A stretch of 52,373 nucleotides of DNA, taken from positions 1-52,373 of the forward strand of contig CADCMN010000003.1 in the NCBI GenBank assembly GCA_902802575.1, given 5' to 3'. Under the pieces are notes generated by a model that saw only the letters and a list, made by a program, of their open reading frames with translations, was not told the DNA's origin and made no database searches. How positions within the stretch are numbered: the first letter of the stretch is position 1; every line of letters begins with the position of its first letter. The position numbers and the translations under genes were made by a program. The stretch comes from an uncultured Eubacteriales bacterium (GTDB taxonomy: Bacteria; Bacillota; Clostridia; Christensenellales; CAG-138). Positions 28,605-36,855 of the stretch are shown here, one piece after another.

Positions 28605-29555
28605 ATGCTTCGCTTGGGGATCGACGTGGGAGGAACTTTTATCAAAGCCGGCGTGGTGGACGAATCATATGCCATCGTCCATAAGGTGAGCGTACCCACG
28701 GAGGGGGACGCGGGATACCGTCCGGTGGTACAGAACATTGCCCGTGTAGCCGAGCTGGCGGCCCGGGAGGCGGGTCGCAGCGTAAAGGATTTCGCATTGG
28801 TGGGCATAGGCATCCCGGGGCTGCTGAATCCCCGCACGGGCGTGGTGGTATCCGCCCCGAATCTGAACGGTTGGCGGGACGTTCCCTTCCTGGACGAGAT
28901 CCGCAATCTCTTGCCCGCACCGGTTCGGGTGGGCAACGACGCCAACTGCGCCGTGGTTGGCGAGACCTTGGCCGGCGCCGCCAAGGGCAATGAAAACGTG
29001 GTCATGCTGACGCTGGGCACCGGCGTGGGCGGCGGTATCATCACCGACGGGCGGTTGTTCACGGGGGGTCATGGCTTGGGCGCCGAGCTGGGGCACATGG
29101 TTCTCCATATGGACGGCGAAACGTGCGGGTGCGGGATGGACGGCTGCATAGAGGCGTATTGCTCGGTCACCTCGTTGGTCAAGCAGACTCGCCGCGCCAT
29201 GGAGGCGGACCCCACCTCCGCCATGCACGGGTACGCCCGGGAAGCGGGACTGGTGGACGGACGCACGGCTTTTGAATGCTCCAAAATGGGGGACAAAGCC
29301 GCCGCAAAAGTGGTGGAGGCGTATTGCCGGTATCTGGCCCGGTCCATCGGCTCCCTCGTCACCGCCTTCCGACCGGACGTGGTCCTGATCGGCGGGGGAT
29401 TGTCCAACCAACGGGCATACCTGATGGACAAGTTGAACGCCCTGCTGCCCAAATATGTGTTCGCCTCAGATGTGATCGGCGTGCCGCCCGTTATTCGGGC
29501 CACCCTGGGAAATGATGCGGGCACCATAGGCGCAGCCTATCTGGACAGGATGTAA
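28605..29555 (+). CDS. glcK: ROK family glucokinase
   Basis: Phosphorylates glucose or a related hexose with ATP. The 316 residues carry the ATP-binding DVGGT at 7-11, GNDANCAVVGE with catalytic Asp112, GTGVGGGII near 138-146, and the ROK zinc motif H164 plus CxCGxxGC at 174-181, followed by EAYCS. There is no N-terminal DNA-binding domain, so it is a kinase rather than a repressor. Ribosome binding site AAAGGAGG. The sugar specificity is inferred from family habit, not proven. Confidence 0.9.
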   Translation: MLRLGIDVGGTFIKAGVVDESYAIVHKVSVPTEGDAGYRPVVQNIARVAELAAREAGRSVKDFALVGIGIPGLLNPRTGVVVSAPNLNGWRDVPFLDEIRNLLPAPVRVGNDANCAVVGETLAGAAKGNENVVMLTLGTGVGGGIITDGRLFTGGHGLGAELGHMVLHMDGETCGCGMDGCIEAYCSVTSLVKQTRRAMEADPTSAMHGYAREAGLVDGRTAFECSKMGDKAAAKVVEAYCRYLARSIGSLVTAFRPDVVLIGGGLSNQRAYLMDKLNALLPKYVFASDVIGVPPVIRATLGNDAGTIGAAYLDRM

Positions 29556-29566
29556 AAGAGGCAGCC

Positions 29567-30139
29567 GTGGACGTTCAGACTTTTTTACAGGTAATGCACA
29601 CGGCGGAACGGTTGAAAGACACCGTACGTCACAGCTATACCTCCGGCGGTCGGCGGGAGAGCGTGGCGGAGCACAGCTGGCGGCTCGCACTGATGGCCTA
29701 CTTTCTGCAGGATGAGTTTCCCGATGCGGATATGAACAAGGTCATGGAGATGTGTCTCGTCCATGACCTGGGGGAATGCTTCACGGGGGATATCCCCGCT
29801 TTTCTGAAAACGAACGGAGATGAGGGGCGTGAGGAACAGCTGCTCATGGCATGGGTCAGGTCCCTGCCCGAGCCATACGCCGCCAGGCTCCGTGAGCTCT
29901 ATGGCGAGATGGCGGCCCTCGCGACACAGGAGGCAAAGATCTATAAAGCCCTTGACAAGATGGAAGCGGTGCTCCAGCACAACGAAGCGCCCCTTTCCAC
30001 CTGGATACCCCGGGAGTATGAGCTGAACAAAAGCTACGGTTTCGATCAGGCGGCATTCTCCCCCTATCTTGCCGCCCTCAGGGAGCAGATGCGCCTGGAC
30101 ACCGAACATAAGATCGAAGAAAGCAAAAAAAGCCCGTGA
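29567..30139 (+). CDS. HD-domain phosphohydrolase (YfbR/HDDC2-like)
   Basis: A 190-residue HD protein; metal ligands H36 (VAEHSWRLAL), H66-D67 (CLVHDLGE) and a distal Asp (KALDKMEAVLQ). This arrangement matches YfbR-type 5'-deoxynucleotidases, which dephosphorylate dNMPs; the substrate here is inferred. The start is GTG at 29567 with AGAGG 5 bases upstream, 11 bp after the glucokinase. The stop codon lies inside the downstream terminator hairpin. Confidence 0.8.
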   Translation: MDVQTFLQVMHTAERLKDTVRHSYTSGGRRESVAEHSWRLALMAYFLQDEFPDADMNKVMEMCLVHDLGECFTGDIPAFLKTNGDEGREEQLLMAWVRSLPEPYAARLRELYGEMAALATQEAKIYKALDKMEAVLQHNEAPLSTWIPREYELNKSYGFDQAAFSPYLAALREQMRLDTEHKIEESKKSP

Positions 30140-30149
30140 GGGCTTTTTT
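30124..30149. terminator. Bidirectional terminator
   Basis: A GC core (GCCC/GGGC at 30131-30142) with GTGA loop, flanked by a run of seven A's and a run of seven T's. It serves the HD gene (plus) and the zinc-ribbon gene (minus). Confidence 0.85.
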
Positions 30150-30161
30150 TGTATGGATCGT

Positions 30162-30749
30162 TCAGAAAGAGTAGGGCATGTACTCGGACCAGTTGGTGAA
30201 CAGCTCGTGTCCCGCATAGCCGATGCCCCGCACCGCCAGCGCCAGCATGAAGATGATGAAGATGATCCTGAGGGCGATGCGGATGGCGCTGATGATAGTA
30301 CCGGCAAGCGCCAGACCGTGGCCCTTGTTTTCCGGCAGCTTCTTGGCGGCGCTCAACCCCATAAGGCTCAGGATAAAGCCGGCTACGGAGGACAAAAGAC
30401 CGATGGGGAAGATGGGCAGCAGGATCAGAGAGCACACGAAACCGGCGATGGCCAGGCCGTTGCTGGCAGGAGGCGCGGCAACGGCAGCGGCGGCCTTTGG
30501 CTGGGAGGAATAGTTGGGATCGGAGCAGGAGGGAGGCAGCTGGGCGTTGGCGGATGTATACCCCTGGGAAGCATAGACAGGAGCCGCGGGGGATTCCACC
30601 GCAGCGTCAGCCGGTTCCGATGCGGGTTCGGGGTCCGCCGTCACGTTCTCCTGGATCGGCGATTCCGAAACGGTCTGCACGCGATGACCGCAGGAGGTGC
30701 AAAATTTGGCGGAATCGGGAAGAAGCTCGCCGCAATTGGTGCAATGCAT
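30162..30749 (-). CDS. Zinc-ribbon membrane protein (DUF4190-like)
   Basis: A 195-residue protein: an N-terminal zinc ribbon (CTNCGELL then CTSCG, C3/C6/C17/C20), a long Pro/Ala/Ser linker (about 25-95), and two hydrophobic segments (about 98-135 and 150-177) of a DUF4190-like module. Such proteins are common in Clostridia and have no known function. It probably sits in the membrane with the ribbon in the cytosol. Ribosome binding site GAAAGGATAA. Its promoter carries an 18-bp palindrome downstream of the -10. Confidence 0.75.
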   Translation of the reverse strand: MHCTNCGELLPDSAKFCTSCGHRVQTVSESPIQENVTADPEPASEPADAAVESPAAPVYASQGYTSANAQLPPSCSDPNYSSQPKAAAAVAAPPASNGLAIAGFVCSLILLPIFPIGLLSSVAGFILSLMGLSAAKKLPENKGHGLALAGTIISAIRIALRIIFIIFMLALAVRGIGYAGHELFTNWSEYMPYSF

Positions 30750-30776
30750 GGTGTTTATCCTTTCAAGATCGTATTG

Positions 30777-30794
30777 GGAAAGATCGATCTTTCC
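30777..30794. promoter_or_regulatory. Perfect 18-bp palindrome in the zinc-ribbon leader
   Basis: GGAAAGATCGATCTTTCC is exactly self-complementary and is flanked by further pairing bases (TATTG / AATA). It lies just downstream of the minus-strand -10 (30803-30808), where a repressor would block transcription. It may also fold in the mRNA leader. Confidence 0.5.
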
Positions 30795-30802
30795 AATATC
30801 AT

Positions 30803-30830
30803 ACTATACCCAATCTCTTTTGCGTGTCAA
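30803..30830 (-). promoter_or_regulatory. Promoter of the zinc-ribbon gene
   Basis: Minus strand: TTGACA (30825-30830), 16-bp spacer, TATAGT (30803-30808). Confidence 0.75.
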
Positions 30831-30898
30831 GGAGAGAAAAAGTCGTGGCTCTTTCGGCGTGGGTATGATAGAATATCAAAAAAGTCGGAGAGGAAACG

Positions 30899-31828
30899 AT
30901 GGTAAGAAGAGAGATCGCCCCGGGAGAACGGCATTCATGTGAGGCCGGCAGTCCGCGGATCATACGCTATCAGGCCAGGGAGCAGGACGCGGGAAAACGG
31001 GTGGAGTCCGTGCTCCTCGGCCCGCTGCAGATTTCCCGCGGGCTGTTGTCTCGACTCAAAAGACGGGAGGACGGCATCTGCGTCAATGGGCAGAGGGCCT
31101 ATGCCACCCGCATACTGCAGGCGGGCGATCTGGTCACGGCCCTGGTGGGAGATGAGGCGCCTCCACGCCGTTTGGAACCTGTGCAGATGGAACTGACCGT
31201 TCTTTATGAGGATGAGGATTTTTTGCTGCTGGATAAACCGGCCAATATACCGGTGCATCCCACCAGGGACCCGCAAGAAAGGAATCTGGAACAGGGGCTG
31301 CTGGCGTACCTCCCCGAGGGCGTGTATCCGCATTTTGTGAGCCGGCTGGACAAAGGGACCACGGGATTGATGCTGACGGCCAAAAACGGGTATGCCCATG
31401 AGCTGATGAAACGGCGTCTTCACACAGACGCCTTCTATCGAGAATATCTGGCGGTGGCGGAGGGGATCGTCGCTCCGCCCGCCGGCACGGTGGACGCCCC
31501 CATCGGTCTGGAGGACGGGTCCGCCTATCGGCACTGCGTCCGGACGGACGGCGCAAGCAGCCTCACGGTGTATGAGACGCTGGCCACGGGTAACGGACGG
31601 ACCCTGCTCCGGCTGGCGCCTCACACGGGACGCACCCATCAGCTGCGGGTCCATATGGCATACCTGGGATTTCCTCTGACCGGAGATTGGCTGTATGGGC
31701 AACGATGCGGCGTGATCGACCGGCCCGCTCTGCATTCCCACCGCCTGATATTCATCCATCCGCTGTCGGGCGAGAGGATCGAACGGGAATCACCCCTGCC
31801 GCCGGATATGAGGGGCCTGCTTATCTGA
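30899..31828 (+). CDS. RluA family pseudouridine synthase
   Basis: Isomerises uridine in rRNA or tRNA. Over 309 residues: an S4-like RNA-binding region (about 40-85), the core with LDKPANIPVHPT (about 111-122), and the catalytic Asp151 in RLDKGTTGLM. The C-terminal GRTHQLRVHMAYLGFPLTGD is the RluA-family signature. It could be RluD-like or RluC-like; the target site is unknown. AGAGGAAAC precedes the ATG. A long hairpin copy and a terminator follow. Confidence 0.92.
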   Translation: MVRREIAPGERHSCEAGSPRIIRYQAREQDAGKRVESVLLGPLQISRGLLSRLKRREDGICVNGQRAYATRILQAGDLVTALVGDEAPPRRLEPVQMELTVLYEDEDFLLLDKPANIPVHPTRDPQERNLEQGLLAYLPEGVYPHFVSRLDKGTTGLMLTAKNGYAHELMKRRLHTDAFYREYLAVAEGIVAPPAGTVDAPIGLEDGSAYRHCVRTDGASSLTVYETLATGNGRTLLRLAPHTGRTHQLRVHMAYLGFPLTGDWLYGQRCGVIDRPALHSHRLIFIHPLSGERIERESPLPPDMRGLLI

Positions 31829-31868
31829 ACCGCCCTTTCAGCAGTTGCAGCCTTTGCTGACAGACTGC

Positions 31869-31900
31869 TCGGCTTGTCAAAAGGTTTTTTGACAAGCTGA
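31869..31900. repeat. Palindromic repeat, copy 2
   Basis: TCGGCTTGTCAAAA paired with TTTTGACAAGCTGA across a four-base loop (11 perfect pairs, plus a G-T and outer pairs). It matches copy 1 at 745-775 except for one base and one extra T in the loop. Like copy 1 it follows a stop codon. Confidence 0.7.
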
Positions 31901-31928
31901 AACCGCCTTTTTGGCGGTTTTTCCTTTT
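31900..31928 (+). terminator. Rho-independent terminator after the RluA gene
   Basis: An 8-bp stem (31900-31907 with 31913-31920), TTTTT loop, T-rich tail. It directly abuts repeat copy 2. Confidence 0.9.
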
Positions 31929-32020
31929 GTTAAAACTCATTCCGCGTTTTGGACGAGTTTATGACGCATTTTGTCCGAATATGGATGCTATGCTGGTCGT
32001 GACAAAAGGAGAGGATCAAA

Positions 32021-32713
32021 ATGAAACGTATCATAAAAATCTGCTTGCGAATCTGTATGGCGGCAAGTTTACTCTGTATTTTGGCCAATGCGAGGGTCGT
32101 GAATGCGGCGGCGTCCAGGATCGTATGGCCCAACGCGCTGGAGGATGGGGCGGCGGACTGCATCATCGTTCCCGGCGCGCGGGTGTATGAGGACGGAACG
32201 CTTTGCACCGTCTTGAAAGATCGTATGGATACAGCCATCGGTCTCTATCATGCCAGAGTTTCAAATCGGCTGCTGCTGTCCGGGGATCATGGAACGGCGG
32301 GGTATGACGAGGTCTCGGCTATGAAGGCGTACGCCGTGAAGCAGGGCGTGAGGGAAAGGGACATCTTTCTGGATCACGCCGGGTTCTCCACCTATGAAAC
32401 GATGTATAGAGCGTCGACTATCTTTGGAGTGAAAAGCTGCGTCGTGGTCACACAGACGTATCACCTGTATCGAGCGGTATATTTGGCTGAGAAGATGGAT
32501 ATGCAGGCATACGGCGTGAAAGCTGACAGAGGCGTGTATGATAGGATGAGATACTATCAGGCCCGCGAGGCTCTGGCCCGGGTAAAGGACGTGGCCTTTG
32601 CCGCCTTCCGGCCAGCCCCCACGTATTTGGGCGATCCGATCTCCCTCGCCGGAGACGGACGGATCACGGCCAACGCGCCGTTCATCCTGCCGGTCCTGAC
32701 GGAGGGCAGATGA
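32021..32713 (+). CDS. SanA/YdcF-like DUF218 protein
   Basis: A 230-residue protein with an N-terminal hydrophobic anchor or signal (about 8-28). The DUF218 core shows CIIVPGARVYEDG near 47-60, RLLLSGDHG near 84, and the VVTQTYHLYRAVYLAEKMD helix, typical of the SanA/ElyC/YdcF superfamily linked to envelope integrity. No catalytic function is proven for the family. Ribosome binding site AGGAGAGG. It lies alone between a terminator and the ddh promoter. Confidence 0.82.
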   Translation: MKRIIKICLRICMAASLLCILANARVVNAAASRIVWPNALEDGAADCIIVPGARVYEDGTLCTVLKDRMDTAIGLYHARVSNRLLLSGDHGTAGYDEVSAMKAYAVKQGVRERDIFLDHAGFSTYETMYRASTIFGVKSCVVVTQTYHLYRAVYLAEKMDMQAYGVKADRGVYDRMRYYQAREALARVKDVAFAAFRPAPTYLGDPISLAGDGRITANAPFILPVLTEGR

Positions 32714-32741
32714 AGGAAAGGAAAATGCTTCGGGCAGATGA

Positions 32742-32770
32742 TTGACTTTGCCGCTGCAAAATAATATACT
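32742..32770 (+). promoter_or_regulatory. Promoter of the ddh operon
   Basis: TTGACT (32742-32747), 17-bp spacer, TATACT (32765-32770). Confidence 0.82.
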
Positions 32771-32803
32771 GTTCCTGATCACAAGCGTAAGAAGGGAACA
32801 GGT

Positions 32804-33781
32804 ATGATCCGTGTAGGTATCGTTGGCTATGGCAATGTGGGACGGGGCGCGGAAGCCGCCGTGCTGCAAAGTAAAGATATGGTTCTGACGGGCGTTTTCA
32901 CCAGGCGGTCTCCGGAATCGGTACGGCCCCAGGGTGACACGCCCGTTTTGCCTGTTTCGCGTCTCATGGAGCGGGGAGCGGATGTGGATGTTTTGCTGCT
33001 GTGCGGCGGCAGCGCCACGGATCTGCCCGCGCAGACGCCGGAGCTGGCGCAGCGGTACTGCGTGGTGGACACCTTCGACACCCACGCCCGGATCCCCGAG
33101 CATTTTGCCCGTGTGGATGCGGCGGCGAAGGCGGGAGGGACCGCTGCCATCATCAGCACCGGTTGGGACCCCGGCCTCTTTTCCCTCATGCGGCTGCTGG
33201 GGACCGCCATCCTGCCCGATGGCACGGGAGACACCTTCTGGGGCCCCGGCGTGAGCCAGGGCCATTCCGACGCGGTTCGGCGCATCGAAGGGGTGGCGGA
33301 CGCCCGACAGTACACCATTCCTGTGCAGAAGACGGTGAATGCGGTCCGCCGGGGAGAAAGCGGGTTCACCGCTAGGCAGAAGCACACCCGGGAGGTCTAC
33401 GTGGTGCTGCAGGAGGGCGCCGATCCCCAGCGGGTGGCCCGAGACATCATCACTATGCCCAACTATTTTGACGAATACGACACCACGGTCCATTTCATCT
33501 CCGCAGAGGAGATGGCGGTGGAGCATTCGGCCATGCCCCACGGCGGATTTGTGATCCGCAGCGGGAAGCTGGGGCCGGCCCATCAGTATGATTCGCTGAT
33601 GGAATTCAAACTGGAACTCAGCTCCAACCCCATGTTCACCGGCGCCGTCATGGCCGCCTTCGGACGGGCTTGCTATGGGCTCCATGCCCGGGGAAAGACC
33701 GGCTGCTTCACCGTTTTCGACGTGCCGTTGGGGCTTCTTTCGCCCGTGCCGGCCGATGAGATCAGATCCAAGCTTCTGTGA
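32804..33781 (+). CDS. ddh: meso-Diaminopimelate D-dehydrogenase
   Basis: NADPH enzyme that converts tetrahydrodipicolinate directly to meso-diaminopimelate, a one-step route to the cell-wall cross-linking amino acid and lysine. The 325 residues start with the dinucleotide fold GIVGYGNVGRG and contain CGGSATDLP, ISTGWDPGLFSLMRLL and FWGPGVSQGHSDAVRR, all diagnostic for Ddh. Ribosome binding site AAGAAGGG. It has its own promoter and heads a four-gene run. Confidence 0.95.
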   Translation: MIRVGIVGYGNVGRGAEAAVLQSKDMVLTGVFTRRSPESVRPQGDTPVLPVSRLMERGADVDVLLLCGGSATDLPAQTPELAQRYCVVDTFDTHARIPEHFARVDAAAKAGGTAAIISTGWDPGLFSLMRLLGTAILPDGTGDTFWGPGVSQGHSDAVRRIEGVADARQYTIPVQKTVNAVRRGESGFTARQKHTREVYVVLQEGADPQRVARDIITMPNYFDEYDTTVHFISAEEMAVEHSAMPHGGFVIRSGKLGPAHQYDSLMEFKLELSSNPMFTGAVMAAFGRACYGLHARGKTGCFTVFDVPLGLLSPVPADEIRSKLL

Positions 33782-33809
33782 GTTATCCGAAAAAGAAAGG
33801 GAAAGAGAC

Positions 33810-34451
33810 ATGATTACCATTGAAAACATTTGCGTTTCCGGCTTTGCCGCCGCGCTCAGAGGCATGCGCAACCCGCTGAACAGCTGGAAGAAAAGCGACA
33901 GCACCATCACCTACGAGAACGGAGAGGAGATCGCCAAGATCGGTCCCAACGACCTGGATCTGATGAAGCGTCTCAGGAAGGCGGGCAGCGATCACAGGAA
34001 GTATCTGAGAATGATCAACGTCAGCATGGACATCACGGCCATGCAGCCCTGGTGGTTTGAATTCGACACCTACAAGGTGGGCACCGTTCGCAACTCCTGT
34101 TCCAAGATGCACAAGATCCATGCCAAGACCTTCACCGCGGCGGATTTCGCTCATGACGGCATCGACGAGGTCCCCTATGCCCAGGAAGCTCTGAGCGCCG
34201 TCATAGAAGCCTGCGAGCGGCTTCGGCTGGACTTCAACGCCACCAAGGAGAAAAAGTATTGGCGGGCCCTCATCGAGCTGCTGCCAGAGGGCTACTGCAT
34301 GCGGGCCACGGTACAGCTGAACTATGAGGTGCTGCTCCATATGTACTGGTCCCGCAAGGATCACAAGCTCACCGAGTGGCACGACTTCTGCCATATGATC
34401 GAGGAGCTGCCCTACTTTAAGGAGGTTTGCCTCCTGGAGGAGGATGCTTGA
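33810..34451 (+). CDS. Divergent ThyX-fold protein, unknown activity
   Basis: A 213-residue protein whose layout resembles flavin-dependent thymidylate synthase. LLPEGYCMRATVQLNYEVL with the following RKDHKLTEW (about 157-190) mirrors the ThyX C-terminal half, which has LP, Tyr, Arg, Asn, then R..H...E in the same order. The central region WWFEFDTYKVGTVRNSCSKM (81-100) sits where ThyX has RQWFRHR...S, but the RHR motif is missing, so classical dUMP methylation is doubtful. I recall such proteins as common, unnamed genes in Firmicutes and their phages. The start at 33810 follows AAAGGGAAAGAG. Its stop overlaps the start of a FolD-like gene, which links it to folate chemistry. Confidence 0.6.
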   Translation: MITIENICVSGFAAALRGMRNPLNSWKKSDSTITYENGEEIAKIGPNDLDLMKRLRKAGSDHRKYLRMINVSMDITAMQPWWFEFDTYKVGTVRNSCSKMHKIHAKTFTAADFAHDGIDEVPYAQEALSAVIEACERLRLDFNATKEKKYWRALIELLPEGYCMRATVQLNYEVLLHMYWSRKDHKLTEWHDFCHMIEELPYFKEVCLLEEDA

Positions 34452-35200
34452 TGCTGCTCATCGGTAAACAACCGGCGGAACAACTCTATGAGGGGATGGA
34501 CCGGCGCATACAGCTTGCCCCTTCCGTTCCGGGTCTGTTCGCCCTCTATGATCCCGATGACAAGCCTGCGGGCTGGTATCTGAGAAGCATCCAGCGAGCG
34601 GGGGCCAGCCATGGCATCCCGGTCTATGCTCGGTCCTTCTCTGAAGGCGTTCAGCGGCCTCGGGAACCTCTGGGCGGCATGATCGTGCTGAGCAAGACGC
34701 CGGAACCTATCCCCATTCCGGACGAGCTGGATGTGGATGGAACGGGCGCAAACAGCTTCTCCGTCCTGTATAAAGGCGGCCTCAAAGACTACCCCCGCAC
34801 CACGCCCTGCACGGCGGAGGCATGCGTACGGCTGTTAGACTATTACGGCGTGCCCGTGTCGGGCAGGCATGCAGTGATCCTGGGTCGGTCCCTGACGGTA
34901 GGGCGGCCCCTGGCCATGTTGTTGCTGGATCGGAACGCCACGGTGACCCTATGCCACAGCAAGACGATAAACCTGCCGGAGATCTGCCGTCAGGCGGACA
35001 TCCTTGTCTGCGCCACCGGCCGGGAGGGGTTGGTGGGCAGGGACTGCGTGCGTCCGGGGCAGACCCTCATCAACGTGGGCGGTGATGCTGTGGAGGAGGA
35101 AGTAGAGCCTGTGGTGGAGAACCTGTGTCCCTTTAAGGGCGGAGTAGGCGCTTTGACCTCGGCGATCCTGCTCAAGCATGTGACGGATATCCTGCCATGA
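34451..35200 (+). CDS. FolD-like protein lacking the catalytic lysine
   Basis: FolD makes and hydrolyses methenyl-tetrahydrofolate. This 249-residue protein keeps the NADP-binding half (TTPCTAEACVRLL at 117-129, AVILGRSLTVGRPLAMLLL at 141-159, the ADILVCATG strand and GGVGALTSAILL at 230-241). In the N-terminal half the active-site YxxxK has become Y43-LRS-I47, and the usual DGxLVQLPLP loop reads GGMIVLSKTPEP with a deletion after it. Loss of the Lys and the Gln argues against normal activity; a changed substrate or a binding role is possible. It starts in the previous stop (TGATG) and overlaps the SDR gene by 4 bp. Confidence 0.78.
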   Translation: MLLIGKQPAEQLYEGMDRRIQLAPSVPGLFALYDPDDKPAGWYLRSIQRAGASHGIPVYARSFSEGVQRPREPLGGMIVLSKTPEPIPIPDELDVDGTGANSFSVLYKGGLKDYPRTTPCTAEACVRLLDYYGVPVSGRHAVILGRSLTVGRPLAMLLLDRNATVTLCHSKTINLPEICRQADILVCATGREGLVGRDCVRPGQTLINVGGDAVEEEVEPVVENLCPFKGGVGALTSAILLKHVTDILP

Positions 35201-35985
35201 AACGCATTGCCGTATTGACCGGGCCCACCGGCGGATTGGGCCGGGCATTTATGAACGAACTGATGCACGAGGATCTGGAGGAGATATGGGCGGTGGGAAG
35301 GAATCCGGCCAAGCTGGCGGACCTTTGCGCCGCCTACGGTCCAAAAGCGGTCCCGGTGCGCTGCGATTTAGGCGTTGAAGGAGAGGTGAGGGGACTTGCC
35401 CTTCTTTTGGCGGAACAGAAGCCGGATATCCGGTTTTTGATCAACAATGCGGGCGTGGCCAGAATGGGAAAGATCGAAGGCTTTTCCGACGACGAGCTGT
35501 CGAAGACCATCGAGATCAACTGCAAGACCCCCACGCTGATCTGCCAGTACGCCCTCCCGTATATGACCCGTGGCGCCAGGATACTGAACATCGCTTCCGC
35601 CTCGTCCTTTCAGCCCAACCCCTATATCGCCCTGTATTCAGCTACGAAGGCGTATCTCAGGTCCTATTCGAGAAGCATGAATTATGAGCTGAAGGACAGG
35701 GGCATCTCCTGTACCGCCGTATGCCCGGGATGGGTGGATACGCCCATGCTGCGCAGGACGCAGAACGGGAACAAGGTCAGGTTCCCGGGCATGGTTTCCC
35801 CGGAGAAAGTGGTCAAAAAAGCCATGAGGGACGCCAAAAAAGGAAGGGATATGTCCGTTTGCTCCCTGTTTGTGAAACAGGAACATCTCTGGAGCAAGCT
35901 CATGCCGCAAAAATGGTCCATGGCCATTTGGGGCCGTGCCGTCAAACGATATGTGGAGGATCAGAACAGCCTTCCGGCAAAATAG
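35197..35985 (+). CDS. Short-chain dehydrogenase/reductase
   Basis: A classical SDR of 262 residues: TGPTGGLG cofactor loop at 8-15, NNAG at 83-86, catalytic Ser134/136 region (NIASASSF) and Y147-x3-K151 (YSATKA), PGWVDTP near 176. NAD(P) use is certain; the substrate is not. The C-terminal extension has a basic segment (KKAMRDAKKG). Coupling to the FolD-like gene (ATGA overlap) suggests a shared pathway. Its last 25 bases overlap, tail to tail, the minus-strand DUF445 gene, with no terminator between them. Confidence 0.9.
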   Translation: MKRIAVLTGPTGGLGRAFMNELMHEDLEEIWAVGRNPAKLADLCAAYGPKAVPVRCDLGVEGEVRGLALLLAEQKPDIRFLINNAGVARMGKIEGFSDDELSKTIEINCKTPTLICQYALPYMTRGARILNIASASSFQPNPYIALYSATKAYLRSYSRSMNYELKDRGISCTAVCPGWVDTPMLRRTQNGNKVRFPGMVSPEKVVKKAMRDAKKGRDMSVCSLFVKQEHLWSKLMPQKWSMAIWGRAVKRYVEDQNSLPAK

Positions 35986-36851
35986 GTGACTGCCCCCAAT
36001 ATGCCGCCCAGGAGCGCGCCCAGCCATTCGATGGCGGCGAGCTCCTTTTTCATGAGCCCTTTGAGCAGCTTGTTGAGCTCCCGGGGCTGCAGGGAGCGGA
36101 TCCGATTGACCACCAGACGTTTGATCTCGCCGGAGCTCAACAGCTGAGGCAAGGCGCCCAGGATGGCGGCGTGGATCAGCCCCCAAAGGTTGTCCTTTAT
36201 TTTCGGCAGGGAGGATTCGTGCTTCTGCATGGTGACGGACAGGGGCGTGCCCAAAAAGGCGCCGGCTTCGGCATACACATACTGCCGCACGATATCCGGC
36301 AGGCTTTTCTCCAGTTCTCTGTCGATGAGCTTGCCCAATGTGCTGGCGTACATCTCCTCCAGACTGCCGCTGCGCAGGAAGGGGACCTTTTCGTCGGTCC
36401 TGTGGGAGAGCTGCCGGGCAAAGGAGTCGCCGAGCTTTGCCTGGGCGGCTTTTTTCACCAGATAGGAGCAGAGAAGGGCGGAAAGGTCCTCTCTTTTTTG
36501 GATATACTCCTCTTCTCCCAATGCTTCTATCAGCAGTTCCCGAGGCGTTTTCTCCGAGGCGGCGGCCGAAGCTATGAGTTGATCGAGCCAGGCGCAGACA
36601 GATGCCTTTGCTTCAGGCGTATCCAGGGCGGCGGATACCACCTCGCAGGAGAACAGCTCCTTTTCGATGAGCTCGCCCAGACTCTCCGCGATACGTTCCT
36701 GCTCCTTGGGAATGAGGCCGGGCGTGAAGGGCAGCTTCCATCTGCCCAGGTATTTGGGAGTATAGGGGCGAAACAGCATCTCCACCGCCAGGGTGTTGGT
36801 CCCATAGCCGATGATTGCGCCCATCAGAATTGAAAACAGAAGAGAAATCAT
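35961..36851 (-). CDS. DUF445 (YheB-like) membrane protein
   Basis: A 296-residue protein with hydrophobic ends (MISLLFSILMGAIIGYGTN at 1-19, and LGALLGGILGAVTYFAG near the C-terminus) and a long charged helical middle. The segments NTLAVEMLFRPY, LPFTPGLIPKEQERIAES and IVNRI-type tails are DUF445 markers. Function unknown; YheB-type proteins localise to the membrane or spore membrane in Bacillus. It follows the 82-aa gene by 4 bp, so they form one transcript with the phosphodiester-glycosidase gene upstream. Confidence 0.85.
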   Translation of the reverse strand: MISLLFSILMGAIIGYGTNTLAVEMLFRPYTPKYLGRWKLPFTPGLIPKEQERIAESLGELIEKELFSCEVVSAALDTPEAKASVCAWLDQLIASAAASEKTPRELLIEALGEEEYIQKREDLSALLCSYLVKKAAQAKLGDSFARQLSHRTDEKVPFLRSGSLEEMYASTLGKLIDRELEKSLPDIVRQYVYAEAGAFLGTPLSVTMQKHESSLPKIKDNLWGLIHAAILGALPQLLSSGEIKRLVVNRIRSLQPRELNKLLKGLMKKELAAIEWLGALLGGILGAVTYFAGRLF

Positions 36852-36855
36852 AGGA

